From: Kribbella jejuensis | GTDB lineage: Bacteria > Actinomycetota > Actinomycetes > Propionibacteriales > Kribbellaceae | Assembly: GCF_006715085.1 (NCBI RefSeq) | Contig: NZ_VFMM01000002.1 | Span: 558,001 to 622,000, forward strand | Direction of reading: 5' to 3' | Length of the DNA: 64,000 nucleotides | In this document: piece after piece, positions 15,954 through 25,578 of the stretch | Position numbering within the stretch: the first letter of the stretch is position 1 | Layout: the number at the start of each line of letters is the position of its first letter | Position numbers and translations under genes: made by a program | Notes under the pieces: generated by a model | Database searches by the model: none | Told to the model about the DNA's origin: nothing | Seen by the model: the letters and a program-made list of their open reading frames with translations, nothing else

Positions 15954-17450
15954 TCAGGCCTTACAGATCGAGGCGACGTCGTCGACGCCGGCGGCGGGGG
16001 TGGTCGGAGAGCTGGTCGGCTTCTCGGTCGAGTGGTGAGTCGGCTTCTTCGTGGTGGTGCTGCTCGGAGCGTGCGTTGCGCTGGTGCTACGCGGAGTGTT
16101 CGAGGTCTTACCGTCTCCTCCTGAGCCGTCCTTGTCCAGCGATTCGGACTTCGCGATCGCCTCCGCGACCTTGGCCCGGATCAGCGCGAAGTCCGGGTCA
16201 CTGGTGTGGATCAACGGCGGGACCGCGGAGAAGCTTGACACCGGCAGCTTCTTCGCGTCCAGCGCGAGGTCGGTGAAGGTACCGAGTTCGCTCGCCGGGA
16301 TGCTGGTCTTGACCACCTCTTTACTGGCCGAGGCGATCGCCTGGAACTTGGTCAGCACGACCGACGGCGACAGCTGATTGAGCATCGCGGCCATCACGCA
16401 CTTCTGCCGCGCCATCCGGTCGTAGTCCGACGACTCGGCCCGCGACCGGGCGAACCAGAGCGCGTGGTAGCCGTCCAGGTGGACGTTCTTGCCCGGCTCG
16501 ATGTAGCCCTTGATCGGGGTCGACTCACCGCCGATCGGGACCCGCTTGCCGATGTCCAGGGTGATCCCGCCGACCGCGTTCAGCAGGTCGCGGAAGCCGG
16601 CCAGGTCGATCAGTACGTAGTAGTTGATCTTCAGCCCGGTGACCGCCTCGATCGCCTGCGTGGTTGCGGTCTCACCGGGGTTCGGGTCGCCGGGGAACAG
16701 ACTCTTGTGGCCGACGGCGTAGGTGTAGACGGCGTTCAGCAGGCACTGGGCGCCGCAGTCCTTCCACTTGAAGCCGTCCGGGAACTGCTTCGCCATCGCC
16801 GTACCGGCCGGGAACGGCACCTTGGCCAGGTTGCGCGGGAGGCCGATCAGCACGGTCCGGCCGGTGTTCGCGTCGACGCTCGCCACGGTCATGCTGTCCG
16901 GGCGGGTACCGACCCGGTCGGCGCCGGAGTCGCCGCCCATCAGCAGCACGTTGTACCGGCCTTTGTCGGCCTTCGACTTGGTGCCGCTGCCGAACACGCT
17001 GGCGACGAAGTCGCGCTGGGTGTTCACGATCACACTCGCGTAGATCAGCGCACCCACCACGACGAAGATCAGTGCGCCGTCGAGAATGCTGGTGATCAGC
17101 CGGTGGTTGCGCTCGAGCATCAGCGGCTGGCTGATCCGGTACGCGTCCACGAACAGCGCGGCCCAGCCGACCGCGAGCAGGATCAGCAGGATCTGCACCA
17201 GCCGCAGCGTGTTCGGCCGGGCCAGGAAGTTGATCGTCCCGGAGCGCCAGATCAGGCCCAGGACGATCAGGAACACGACGACCGCGATCAGCCCGGCGAC
17301 GACCCGCCAGGCCCAGCGACCGGCCTTCCGGCTGCCCGCAACGATCTGCGCCGATCCCGGCAGGATCAGCGTCATCAACAGCAGTGTCAGCGCCCGCTTG
17401 AACCGGACCGGTTCGCGGAGATTGCGCAGGTCTGGCTTCTCCTGCGGCAT
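15954..17450 (-). CDS. LytR-CpsA-Psr (LCP) family wall-polymer ligase
   Basis: A 498-residue protein with about four N-terminal transmembrane segments (roughly 18-40, 48-70, 82-104, 125-147), more than the single helix usual in the family. The LCP domain at about 165-400 includes GTRPDSMTVASVD and SRAESSDYDRMARQKCVMAAML with its conserved Arg residues. The Ser/Thr/Pro-rich tail ends near 498. LCP proteins transfer undecaprenyl-linked glycopolymers to peptidoglycan (or arabinogalactan in mycobacteria). It shares an operon with the glycosyltransferase and neighbours a glycan ABC exporter. Confidence 0.87.
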   Translation of the reverse strand: MPQEKPDLRNLREPVRFKRALTLLLMTLILPGSAQIVAGSRKAGRWAWRVVAGLIAVVVFLIVLGLIWRSGTINFLARPNTLRLVQILLILLAVGWAALFVDAYRISQPLMLERNHRLITSILDGALIFVVVGALIYASVIVNTQRDFVASVFGSGTKSKADKGRYNVLLMGGDSGADRVGTRPDSMTVASVDANTGRTVLIGLPRNLAKVPFPAGTAMAKQFPDGFKWKDCGAQCLLNAVYTYAVGHKSLFPGDPNPGETATTQAIEAVTGLKINYYVLIDLAGFRDLLNAVGGITLDIGKRVPIGGESTPIKGYIEPGKNVHLDGYHALWFARSRAESSDYDRMARQKCVMAAMLNQLSPSVVLTKFQAIASASKEVVKTSIPASELGTFTDLALDAKKLPVSSFSAVPPLIHTSDPDFALIRAKVAEAIAKSESLDKDGSGGDGKTSNTPRSTSATHAPSSTTTKKPTHHSTEKPTSSPTTPAAGVDDVASICKA

Positions 17451-17609
17451 GACGTCCTTCCGTTCGCAGGAAATTCAACGCAGTTCGGGCGGTCTGATAA
17501 TGCTCTCGACCGTACCTGGTTGCCTCTCTTCACTTGGTACGACGTGCCGGTGGCGCCGATGGTTCGCACCTGGGCGGATCCGGAGACGAAGGGTAGCAGT
17601 CCGGACACG

Positions 17610-17633
17610 GAGCGCAGGAAAACCCCTGCGCTC
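17610..17633. other. Hairpin in the 268-base gap before the trypsin-like gene
   Basis: GAGCGCAGG and CCTGCGCTC pair perfectly (9 bp) around AAAACC. No T-run follows, so this is not a clear terminator; nothing else was recognised in 17451-17700. Confidence 0.35.
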
Positions 17634-17718
17634 ACCCTGCTTCACGGAGCTGTGATGGTCCGCGCCGGAAGGATGCGTTACGAAGTCCTCTAAGTACAAA
17701 CAGTGAGGAAACCGCCCC

Positions 17719-18549
17719 ATGAAACTCTTCCGCACAGTCCTGGCCGTGACCGCGGTCGCCACCACCACCCTCCTCGGCACCAGCGCCGCCCAAGCCGCTC
17801 CGGGCGCCGACTTCACCGGCATCGCCGCGCTGAGCAACTGCTCCGCGTCCCTCGTCCGGTACGCCGAATCCGTCGACACCGACAAGGCGCTCGTACTCAC
17901 CAACGGCCACTGCTACGAGGGCGGCTTCCTGCAGCCCGGACAGGTCCTGGTGAACAAGGCCTCGACGCGGTCGATCACGTTGCTGAAGCCGGACTCCAGT
18001 CGCGCCGGTACGGTCCGCGCCGACAAGATCCTGTACGGCACGATGACCAAGACCGACCTGATCGTGTACGAGGTGAACGAGAGCTACGCCTCGATCAGGA
18101 GCCGCCTGAAGGTCACTCCGCTGACGCTGGCCAAGCAGGGCCCCGCCGACGGCGCCGGCATGGCCGTCGTCTCGGGGTACTGGAAGCGGATCTACACCTG
18201 CTCGGTGCAGGCCACGATCCCGCAGCTCCGCGAGGGCGACTGGACCTGGCAGGACTCGATCAAGTACCGGCAGCCCGGGTGCGAGACGATCGGCGGTACG
18301 TCGGGATCGCCGGTCGTCAGCACCTCCACCGGGGAGATGATCGGGATCAACAACACCGGCAACGAGGACGGCGAGCGATGCACGGTGAACAATCCGTGCG
18401 AGGTCGACGCCGACGGCAACGTGACGGTCGACCAGGGCGCCGCGTACGGCGAGCAGACCTGGTGGCTCTACACCTGCCTGACCGCCAACCGCACGATCGA
18501 CCTGGGCAGGTCCGGTTGCCAACTGCCGAAGCCGGTCGGCCGTCGCTGA
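17719..18549 (+). CDS. Secreted trypsin-like serine protease
   Basis: A 276-residue protein with a Sec signal peptide at 1-27 (MKLFRTVLAVTAVATTTLLGTSAAQAA). The catalytic residues fit a chymotrypsin fold: His in LTNGHCYEGG near 69, Asp in TKTDLIVYEV near 114 and Ser in GGTSGSPVVS near 197. Several Cys (NCSAS, GHC, YTCSV, PGCET, RCT, YTCLT, SGC) suggest disulfides. GAGGAAA precedes the ATG by 8-9 bases. It is monocistronic, and no transport partner is needed. The substrate is unknown. Confidence 0.83.
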   Translation: MKLFRTVLAVTAVATTTLLGTSAAQAAPGADFTGIAALSNCSASLVRYAESVDTDKALVLTNGHCYEGGFLQPGQVLVNKASTRSITLLKPDSSRAGTVRADKILYGTMTKTDLIVYEVNESYASIRSRLKVTPLTLAKQGPADGAGMAVVSGYWKRIYTCSVQATIPQLREGDWTWQDSIKYRQPGCETIGGTSGSPVVSTSTGEMIGINNTGNEDGERCTVNNPCEVDADGNVTVDQGAAYGEQTWWLYTCLTANRTIDLGRSGCQLPKPVGRR

Positions 18550-18610
18550 CGCTCTGCTGACACTCGGTGCATGATGCGTGCGGGGTGACGCACGCCACTC
18601 GGAATTCCGG

Positions 18611-18616
18611 TAACGT
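18611..18616 (+). promoter_or_regulatory. -10 box close to the start of the spermidine-synthase-like gene
   Basis: TAACGT, eight bases before the ATG at 18625. Confidence 0.4.
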
Positions 18617-18624
18617 CGCCCCGC

Positions 18625-20721
18625 ATGGCAGTCGACTCAGCTACTGACCGCGTGCCCACGACCAGTTGGCCGAGCCCGTTCGGCGTACGGACGCGGCTGG
18701 TCGCGTCGAGCGCGCTGATGCTGTTCACCGAGCTCGCGCTGATCCGCTGGACCGGCTCGAACGTCGTGCACCTCAGCTACTTCTCGAACTTCGTGCTGCT
18801 CGGCTCGTTCCTCGGCATCGGGATCGGCGTGCTCCGGTCCGGCCGGGCGAAACGGCTGCCGTACTACTCGCCGATCATGCTCGGGCTGCTCGTCCTGGTG
18901 ATCGCCTGGAAACCGGTAACGGTGAACCGGGGCGGGTCGTCCAGCGTCATCTATTTCACCAGCCTGAACACCACCGGCCCGCCGACCTGGGTGATCCTGC
19001 CGATCATCTTCGTCGCCGCCGCGGTCGTGCTGGCCGGACCGGCTGAGCTGGTCGGCCGGTGTTTCGCGGAGCTGCCGCGGCTGACGGCGTACCGCTTCGA
19101 CCTGGTCGGCAGCCTGATCGGGATCGTCTCGTTCACCGCGCTGTCGTTCCTCGGCGCGCCGCCGATCTGGTGGGGCCTGATCGTGACGATCGTGTTCGCC
19201 GTACTGATCATCCCGCGGACCGTGACGGCACCAGGCAAGCGGATCGTCGCCACCGCGGTGAGCGCGGCGCTCGTACTGACGCCGCTGATCGTGATGCTCG
19301 GCGTGCTGTTCCACGAGTCGACCCGGCCGGACCTGAGCTGGTCGCCGTACTACAAGGTGAAGACCAAGCAGTACACCTGGGAAGGCGTCCCGCTGCTCAC
19401 GATCACCGTGAACGGCGTGCCGCACCAGCAGGCGATCCCGGCCGAGTCGCGGCTGCAGTGGGAACCGCAGTACGGCCTGCCGTACGAGCGGGCGACCGCG
19501 GGCAAGCAGCCGAAGAACGTGCTGATCATCGGCGCCGGCTCCGGGTCGGACGTCGCGATCGCGCTGAAGAAGGGCGCCCAGCACGTGGACGCGGTCGAGA
19601 TCGACCCGCGGATCCGCGACCTCGGCAAGGCGCTGAACCCGGACCGCCCGTACCAGGACCCGCGGGTCTCGTCGCACATCGACGACGGCCGCGCGTACCT
19701 GTCCCGGACCGACAAGAAGTACGACCTGATCCTGCTCGCGCTGCCGGACTCGCTGACCCTGGTCAACGGTGCGAGCTCGCTGCGGCTGGAGAGCTACCTG
19801 TTCACCACGCAGGCGTTCGAGTCCGCGAAGCAGCACCTGAACCCCGGCGGCGCGTTCGCGATGTACAACTACTACCGCGAGACCTGGCTGATCGACCGGC
19901 TGGCGTCGACCGCGCAGCAGGCGTTCGGGCACAAGCCGTGTGTGGACAAGATCGGTGACGGCCTGCAGCAAGCGGTGGTCACGGTCGGCCTGACCGAGCA
20001 GGACCAGACCTGTGCGTCGGAGTGGGCCGGACCGAGCGAGATCACGCCGCCGCCGGCCACCGACAACCGCCCGTTCCTGTACCTGTTCACTGACCGGATC
20101 CCGTCGTTGTACCTCGTCACGCTCGGGCTGATCCTCGTCGCCGGTCTGGTCGGCGTCGGCATCGCCGGCGGCGGAGCGTCGTACAAGCGGATGCGTCCGT
20201 ACGCGGACCTGTTCCTGCTCGGCGCCGGGTTCATGTTGCTGGAGACGAAGAGCATCACCGGGTTCGCGCTGCTGTTCGGTACGACGTGGGTCGTGAACGC
20301 GATCGTTTTCGCCGGCGTGCTGGTGGCGGTGCTCGCGGCGGTCGAAGTGACGAGGCGTTTCAAGACGCCACCGGTGAAGGTGATGTTCGCGGTGCTGTTC
20401 GGCGGCCTGGCGCTGTCGTGGGTGTTCCCGGACAGTTGGCTGCTCGAGATGCCGGTCGGCCTGCGGGCGCTGGTCGCCGTACTGATCGCGTTCCTGCCGA
20501 TCTTCGCGGCGAACGTGATCTTCGCGAAGCGGTTCACCGACACCGCGGACGGTACGGCGTCGTTCGGGGCGAACCTGCTCGGCGCGATGCTCGGCGGCTG
20601 TCTGGAGTACGCCGCGCTGATCATCGGGTTCCACGGGCTGCTGATCATCGCCGCGCTGCTCTACGCCGGGGCCTTCCTGCTGACACCGAAGATCAAGGCC
20701 TTGGGGTCCACTGGCAACTGA
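18625..20721 (+). CDS. Multi-pass membrane protein with spermidine-synthase-like domain
   Basis: A 698-residue protein. N-terminal helices span about 15-235 and C-terminal helices about 490-695. Between them sits a Rossmann-type aminopropyltransferase-like domain (about 240-480) with NVLIIGAGSGSDVAIALKKGAQHVDAVEIDPRI. The usual catalytic aspartate block (vDxxDP) is replaced by LILLALPDSLTLVN, so classical spermidine synthesis is doubtful. Similar fusions are widespread in bacteria, and their function is unknown. The start is set by a nearby -10 box. Confidence 0.8.
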   Translation: MAVDSATDRVPTTSWPSPFGVRTRLVASSALMLFTELALIRWTGSNVVHLSYFSNFVLLGSFLGIGIGVLRSGRAKRLPYYSPIMLGLLVLVIAWKPVTVNRGGSSSVIYFTSLNTTGPPTWVILPIIFVAAAVVLAGPAELVGRCFAELPRLTAYRFDLVGSLIGIVSFTALSFLGAPPIWWGLIVTIVFAVLIIPRTVTAPGKRIVATAVSAALVLTPLIVMLGVLFHESTRPDLSWSPYYKVKTKQYTWEGVPLLTITVNGVPHQQAIPAESRLQWEPQYGLPYERATAGKQPKNVLIIGAGSGSDVAIALKKGAQHVDAVEIDPRIRDLGKALNPDRPYQDPRVSSHIDDGRAYLSRTDKKYDLILLALPDSLTLVNGASSLRLESYLFTTQAFESAKQHLNPGGAFAMYNYYRETWLIDRLASTAQQAFGHKPCVDKIGDGLQQAVVTVGLTEQDQTCASEWAGPSEITPPPATDNRPFLYLFTDRIPSLYLVTLGLILVAGLVGVGIAGGGASYKRMRPYADLFLLGAGFMLLETKSITGFALLFGTTWVVNAIVFAGVLVAVLAAVEVTRRFKTPPVKVMFAVLFGGLALSWVFPDSWLLEMPVGLRALVAVLIAFLPIFAANVIFAKRFTDTADGTASFGANLLGAMLGGCLEYAALIIGFHGLLIIAALLYAGAFLLTPKIKALGSTGN

Positions 20722-20776
20722 CTGGCAGTTGGTACGGGTTCGGCCCGTTCACGCCGGTTCCACCGGGTCGTGATGG

Positions 20777-20782
20777 CAGGAT
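20777..20782 (+). promoter_or_regulatory. -10-like box close to the galE start
   Basis: CAGGAT, seven bases before the ATG; the first base differs from TANNNT. The same CAGGAT-N7-ATG occurs before the MerR gene at 61423. Confidence 0.35.
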
Positions 20783-20789
20783 CTGAGAC

Positions 20790-21752
20790 ATGACGTGGCT
20801 CGTGACTGGTGGTGCTGGGTACATCGGAGCGCATGTGGTGCGGGCGTTCCGCAACGACGGGATCGACGTGGTCGTGATCGACGACCTGTCGAGCGGGAAG
20901 GCGGAGTTCGTCCCGGACGGCGTGCCGTTCGTCCGGGCGAACCTGCTGGACGGTGCAGCGGTCCGGGAGGCCCTCGACGCTGCCGGCGGCGTCGAAGGCG
21001 TCGTACATCTGGCCGGCTTCAAGTACGCCGGGGTGTCGGTCGAGCGGCCGTTGCATACGTACACCCAGAACGTGACCGGGATGGTCTCGCTGCTCGAGGC
21101 GATGGCGGAGAAGTCCGTGTCGAACATCGTGTTCTCGTCGAGCGCCGGGGTGTACGGGACCCCGCGCGACGAGGTGGTGACCGAGGACACCGCGCCGGAT
21201 CCGCAGTCGCCGTACGGCGAGTCGAAGCTGATCGGCGAGTGGCTGCTCCGCGACCAGGCCGCCGCGACGGACCTGCACCACACCTCGCTGCGCTACTTCA
21301 ACGTGGTCGGCTCCGGCGACCCGACGGTGTACGACGCGAGCCCGTACAACCTGTTCCCGATCGTCTGCGACCTGCTCAGCCAGGGCAAGACCCCGCAGAT
21401 CTACGGCACCGACCACCCCACCCCGGACGGCACGTCGGTGAAGGACTACGTGCACGTCGCCGACCTCGCCCGTGCGCACGTCGCGGCGGCCCGCGCGCTC
21501 GAGTCCGGCAAGACCCTCGAGCGCGTCTACAACCTGGGCAGCGGCACCGGTACGTCGGTCCGCCAGATCATGGACGCCGCCCGCCGGGTCACCGGCATCG
21601 ACTTCACCCCGTCGGAGGGCCCACGCCGGCCTGGCGACCCGTCCCGCGTGGTCGCGAACGGCGACCTGGCCGCTCGCGACCTCGGCTGGCAGAACACCTA
21701 CACCGTGGACGAGATGTTCGCGACCGCCTGGGAGGCGTGGCCGAAGGGCTGA
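20790..21752 (+). CDS. galE: UDP-glucose 4-epimerase
   Basis: A 320-residue extended SDR. The NAD-binding motif GGAGYIGAHVV is at 7-17, the active site is YGESK with Tyr142 and Lys146, SSSAGVYG is at 117-124, and SVKDYVHVADLARAHVAA lies near 216-233 as in GalE. It interconverts UDP-glucose and UDP-galactose in the cytoplasm, feeding glycan synthesis. It stands alone between the spermidine-synthase-like gene and a cyclic-nucleotide-binding protein. Confidence 0.9.
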   Translation: MTWLVTGGAGYIGAHVVRAFRNDGIDVVVIDDLSSGKAEFVPDGVPFVRANLLDGAAVREALDAAGGVEGVVHLAGFKYAGVSVERPLHTYTQNVTGMVSLLEAMAEKSVSNIVFSSSAGVYGTPRDEVVTEDTAPDPQSPYGESKLIGEWLLRDQAAATDLHHTSLRYFNVVGSGDPTVYDASPYNLFPIVCDLLSQGKTPQIYGTDHPTPDGTSVKDYVHVADLARAHVAAARALESGKTLERVYNLGSGTGTSVRQIMDAARRVTGIDFTPSEGPRRPGDPSRVVANGDLAARDLGWQNTYTVDEMFATAWEAWPKG

Positions 21753-21873
21753 TCCGGATCCCTTCATCGTTGTACATGCGCCCTCATGGTCGCGGAACCG
21801 GACCGGCTGTAGCCTGTGCCGCAGTTTTACAGTGCTGCCCCGGTCCCGGGGCACCGATCGAGGGGTGCGATCC

Positions 21874-22293
21874 ATGAGTTACGAGAGCCTGCCGCAGTTC
21901 CTGGCGAAGATCGATCTCTTCCACGGGCTGTCCGCGAAGACGTTGTCGGAGCTGATCGAGCGCGGCACAACGCTCAAGATCGCGGCCGGCAACCACGTGG
22001 TCGAGCAGGGCGCCAACGATGCCGGGCTGCAGGTGGTCCTGGAGGGCTCGGCCGAGGTGGAGGTCAGCGGCGCCGACCGCGCCCCGCTCGCCCCGGGGGA
22101 CTACTTCGGTGAGATCTCGCTGATCGACGGCCTGCCGCGTTCGGCGACCGTGGTCGCCGGACCGGACGGCCTGACCACGTTCGCGTTGTCCGCGCTTGCC
22201 TTCGCGCCGGTGGTGCGGGAGAACCCGGACGTCGCCGAGGCCCTGCTCAAGGCCCTGACGGCCCGGATCCGTTCCCTCGAGTCCGCAGGCTGA
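21874..22293 (+). CDS. Small cyclic-nucleotide-binding (CRP-like) protein without HTH
   Basis: A 139-residue protein that is nearly all cNMP-binding domain. The phosphate-binding cassette GDYFGEISLIDGLPRSATV spans 75-93, with Glu80 and Arg89 as the expected ligand contacts. It has no helix-turn-helix, so it is a stand-alone sensor. GAGGGG about 10 bases before ATG 21874 is the ribosome site; upstream is GCCCCGG-TC-CCGGGGC, a perfect hairpin in the leader. The next gene encodes a class III cyclase protein, and the pairing suggests a local cyclic-nucleotide circuit, though binding of cAMP is inferred. Confidence 0.83.
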   Translation: MSYESLPQFLAKIDLFHGLSAKTLSELIERGTTLKIAAGNHVVEQGANDAGLQVVLEGSAEVEVSGADRAPLAPGDYFGEISLIDGLPRSATVVAGPDGLTTFALSALAFAPVVRENPDVAEALLKALTARIRSLESAG

Positions 22294-22326
22294 TCCCGTC
22301 GTCGGTGGGTCGGGAACGGTGATGCG

Positions 22327-25300
22327 ATGACCGAGGAGCGCAAGGTCGTCACGGTGCTGTTCTGCGACCTGGTCGGGTTCACCGCGGCGTCCGAGTCGGC
22401 CGATCCCGAGGACGTCCGCCGGTGGTTGGCGCCGTACCACTCGACCCTGCGGCAGACGGTCGAGCGGTACGGCGGAACCGTCGAGAAGTTCGCCGGGGAC
22501 GCCATCCTGGCCGTGTTCGGCGCGCCGCGGTCCAGGGAGGACGACGCCGAACGCGCGGTCCGCGCGGGGCTGGCGATCCTCGACGCGGTGGCCGCGCTGC
22601 CGAACGGCCCGCTCGAGGTCCGGGTCGGCATCGAGACCGGGGAAGCCCTGGTCCAGGTCACGGCGCGACCCGAGTTGGGTGAACCGTTCGTCACCGGCCT
22701 GGTCGTCAACCTGGCCGCCCGGCTCCAGGCCTCCGCTCCGATCGGCGCGGTCGTGGTCGGTGCCGGCACCTACGCGGCGACCAGCCGGGTGTTCGGCTAC
22801 GAGCCGCTGGAACCTGTGGCGGCGAAGGGCATCAGCCGTCCGGTCGAACGCTGGCGGGCGGGTCCACCGCGTGCGCGGTTCGGCGCGGACGTGATCCGCG
22901 ACCTGAGCACCCCGCTGGTGGGCCGGCAGCGCGACCTCACGCTGCTGTGTGCCACGTTCGAGAGGGCGGTCGCGGAACGCGTACCGCAGTTCGTCACGCT
23001 GCTCGGCGAACCCGGGATCGGCAAGTCCCGGCTGGTCGCGGAGTTCGGCGCCTGGCTCGACCGGCGGCCGGAGCCCGTGACGTGGCGCGAGGGTCGTTGC
23101 CTCCCGTACGGCGAGGCGCCGTTCGCGCCGCTCGCGGAGATCTTCAAGGCCCAGGCCGGGATCCTCGACACCGAGCCGCCCGGACAGGTCGCGGCGAAAC
23201 TGGACGCGATCCTGCCGGACGGCACCGATCGCGCCTGGTTGCGGGCCCGGGTCGGTCCACTGGTCGGCGCCGAAAGCTCCGCCCAGGCGGGCTCGGTCAC
23301 GCAGGAGGAGTCGTTCGCCGCCTGGCGGCAGTTGCTCGAGTCGTTCGCCGACCAGTCGCCTGTCGTGCTGGTGTTCGAGGATCTGCACTGGGCATCGGAC
23401 GCGCTGCTCGCCTTCGTGGATCACCTGGCGGAGTGGCTGACCGACCTGCCGCTGCTGGTGCTCGTCACCAGCCGGCCCGAGCTGCTCGAACGCGGACCCC
23501 GCTGGACCCGCGGCGTCCAGAACTCCCTCACGGTCGGCCTCGCCCCGCTGGCCGACGACGAGACCGCCCAGGTGCTGACGAACCGGTTCGGCGGCCTCGA
23601 CATACCGGACGAGATCCGGCAGCGACTGGTACGGCGTGCGGACGGCAATCCGCTGTACGCCGAGGAACTCGCGCGGATCGTGATCGACTGCGGACCGGAC
23701 GCCTCCGGTGAACTGCCCGCCGGGATCGCGGCGATCATCGCGGCCCGGCTGGACACGCTGGATCCCGGGCAGAAGGTGCTGATCGCCGCCGCTGCCGTCA
23801 TCGGCCGCGTCTTCTGGGCCGAAGCAGTAGCGGCACTGACCGGCCGGACACCTGCTGACGTCGTCACAGCGTTGCGGGAGCTCGCCCGCAAGGAACTCGT
23901 GCGGCCGGTCCGGCAGTCGACGATGCTCGGCCAGCACGAGTACACCTTCTGGCATGCGCTGACCCGCGACGTCGCCTACAGCCAGCTGCCCCGCGCGGCC
24001 AGGTCGGCCTCGCACCTGGCCGCTGCCGACTGGCTGGAGCTGCGCTGCGCGGCCTGTCAGGCCGAGACGCCGAACCTGATCGCGCACCACCTGACCACCG
24101 CACTCGACCTGGCCACGGCGCTCGGCGACACGGCGGCGGTGGCTTCGATCGCGCCCCGGGCCCGTCGCTACCAGCTGATGGCCGCCGAGCAAGCCATGAA
24201 CCTCGACACCAGCCAGGCGATCGCACTGCTCGACCGCGCCCTGGCTCTCACGCCGGAACGGGATCCGGAGCGTCCCGAGGTGCTCACCCGCTGGGGCTGG
24301 GCAGCCTTCCTGGCCGGCCGGCTCGACGACGCGCGGGCCGCGTATCGCGAAGCCGTCGCCGGCTTCGAGGCGTCCGGCGACCGCCACGGACTGGCGCTCG
24401 CGTTGCGCGCGTCGACGTACGCGATGAACAACATGGCGGAGAGCCTGGCGACTGTGGACCGGGCGGTCGCGATGCTGGAAGGTCTGGGGCCGAGCGAGGA
24501 CCTGGTGCAGTTGCTGTCCGGGCAGGCCAGCCTCCGGCTGGTGGCGAGCCGCCGGGCCGGCGCGATCAGCGCCGCCGACCGTGCTCTGCGGATGGCGGCC
24601 GAGCACGGGTGGGCCGTACCGCACCGGGCGCTGGAGGCCCGTGGGCTGGCCCGGATCAGTCAGGGCGACACCGGTGGGCTGGTCGACGTCAAGGAGGCGT
24701 TGTCCGCGCTGCTCGACCTCGGCCGCGGGCGGGATGCGGCGGTGACCTGGCTGAACTACGGCTGGGTGCTGTGGCAGATCGAGGGTCCGGTGGTGGCCGA
24801 AGGTGAGTTGGCCACCGCCCGCGAGTTCGCCGTACGGCGCCGGCTGGTCGAGCTGGAGCAGCAGATCGGCTGCACCGTGCTGCAGTTGATGATCGAGACG
24901 GGCAGGCCCGAGGAGGCTATCGCGGCGTGCCGGGCGCAGCTCGCCGATCCCGGTCCGGCGTTCACCACGTTGCGCCGGATCGAGGTCCTTGCGGCGCTGG
25001 CCGTGGCTGAGCTCGAGTCCGGCGGCCGCCCGGACGCGGTGGAACCGTCTTCCGGTTCGGCTGCGGGCCCGGTGACGATCCGGGAGTACGCCGAGGAGGC
25101 GTACCGGCTGGCGGTCGATGCCGGTTGGCCTGATCTCATCGCCGTCGCCGCCTCGCCGGCCGCGACGGTGCGGGCCCTGCAGGACGATCGGAGCGGCGTA
25201 CTGGAGATCCTGGAACTGTTGGCCGGGCTGTCCGATCTGCGGGGCAGCCTGGAGTTCGAGGCCAGGCTGCCGTCGTTGGTTCGAGCCGCTCTGCTCGCCG

Positions 25301-25578
25301 GCCATGCCGGACCCGCCGCGGCTCTCGCGGACCTGGTGGAGCCGGTGCTGCCGCTGCGTGAGTACTCGGTCGGGACCGCCCAGGCGCTGCTCGCCGAGCA
25401 TCGCGGCGAGCTGGAGACCGCGGCCGCCGGATTCTCCCGGGCGGCCGCCGACTGGGGTGCCTTTGGCAACAAACTCGAACAGGCCCATGCCCTGCGTGGC
25501 CTGCATCGCAGCACCGGCGATCCGGACGCGCTCGTCCGGGCCGAGCAACTGTTCAGGACTCGGGATACTCCTTCTTGA
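22327..25578 (+). CDS. Class III nucleotidyl cyclase - AAA/NACHT ATPase - TPR protein
   Basis: A 1083-residue protein. The N-terminal cyclase domain (1-175) keeps the metal aspartates Asp14 (FCDLVGFT) and Asp58 (KFAGDAIL), Lys54, Asn128 and Arg132 (VVNLAARLQ); the substrate-selecting Asp usual before VN is Leu (TGLVVN), so ATP versus GTP use is uncertain. The ATPase has Walker A GEPGIGKS at 226-233 and Walker B VVLVFEDLHW near 345-354. The C-terminal 500 residues are TPR-like helices. This architecture is frequent in actinobacteria. It ends with a 26-base overlap of the convergent SDR. Confidence 0.87.
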   Translation: MTEERKVVTVLFCDLVGFTAASESADPEDVRRWLAPYHSTLRQTVERYGGTVEKFAGDAILAVFGAPRSREDDAERAVRAGLAILDAVAALPNGPLEVRVGIETGEALVQVTARPELGEPFVTGLVVNLAARLQASAPIGAVVVGAGTYAATSRVFGYEPLEPVAAKGISRPVERWRAGPPRARFGADVIRDLSTPLVGRQRDLTLLCATFERAVAERVPQFVTLLGEPGIGKSRLVAEFGAWLDRRPEPVTWREGRCLPYGEAPFAPLAEIFKAQAGILDTEPPGQVAAKLDAILPDGTDRAWLRARVGPLVGAESSAQAGSVTQEESFAAWRQLLESFADQSPVVLVFEDLHWASDALLAFVDHLAEWLTDLPLLVLVTSRPELLERGPRWTRGVQNSLTVGLAPLADDETAQVLTNRFGGLDIPDEIRQRLVRRADGNPLYAEELARIVIDCGPDASGELPAGIAAIIAARLDTLDPGQKVLIAAAAVIGRVFWAEAVAALTGRTPADVVTALRELARKELVRPVRQSTMLGQHEYTFWHALTRDVAYSQLPRAARSASHLAAADWLELRCAACQAETPNLIAHHLTTALDLATALGDTAAVASIAPRARRYQLMAAEQAMNLDTSQAIALLDRALALTPERDPERPEVLTRWGWAAFLAGRLDDARAAYREAVAGFEASGDRHGLALALRASTYAMNNMAESLATVDRAVAMLEGLGPSEDLVQLLSGQASLRLVASRRAGAISAADRALRMAAEHGWAVPHRALEARGLARISQGDTGGLVDVKEALSALLDLGRGRDAAVTWLNYGWVLWQIEGPVVAEGELATAREFAVRRRLVELEQQIGCTVLQLMIETGRPEEAIAACRAQLADPGPAFTTLRRIEVLAALAVAELESGGRPDAVEPSSGSAAGPVTIREYAEEAYRLAVDAGWPDLIAVAASPAATVRALQDDRSGVLEILELLAGLSDLRGSLEFEARLPSLVRAALLAGHAGPAAALADLVEPVLPLREYSVGTAQALLAEHRGELETAAAGFSRAAADWGAFGNKLEQAHALRGLHRSTGDPDALVRAEQLFRTRDTPS

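Noticed and set aside
21784..25548. Long open frame (1254 codons) on the minus strand opposite the cyclase-ATPase gene
   Set aside because: It is the complement of a recognised gene; high GC at third positions keeps the opposite frame open. The translation is Arg/Gly/Gln-rich with no domain.
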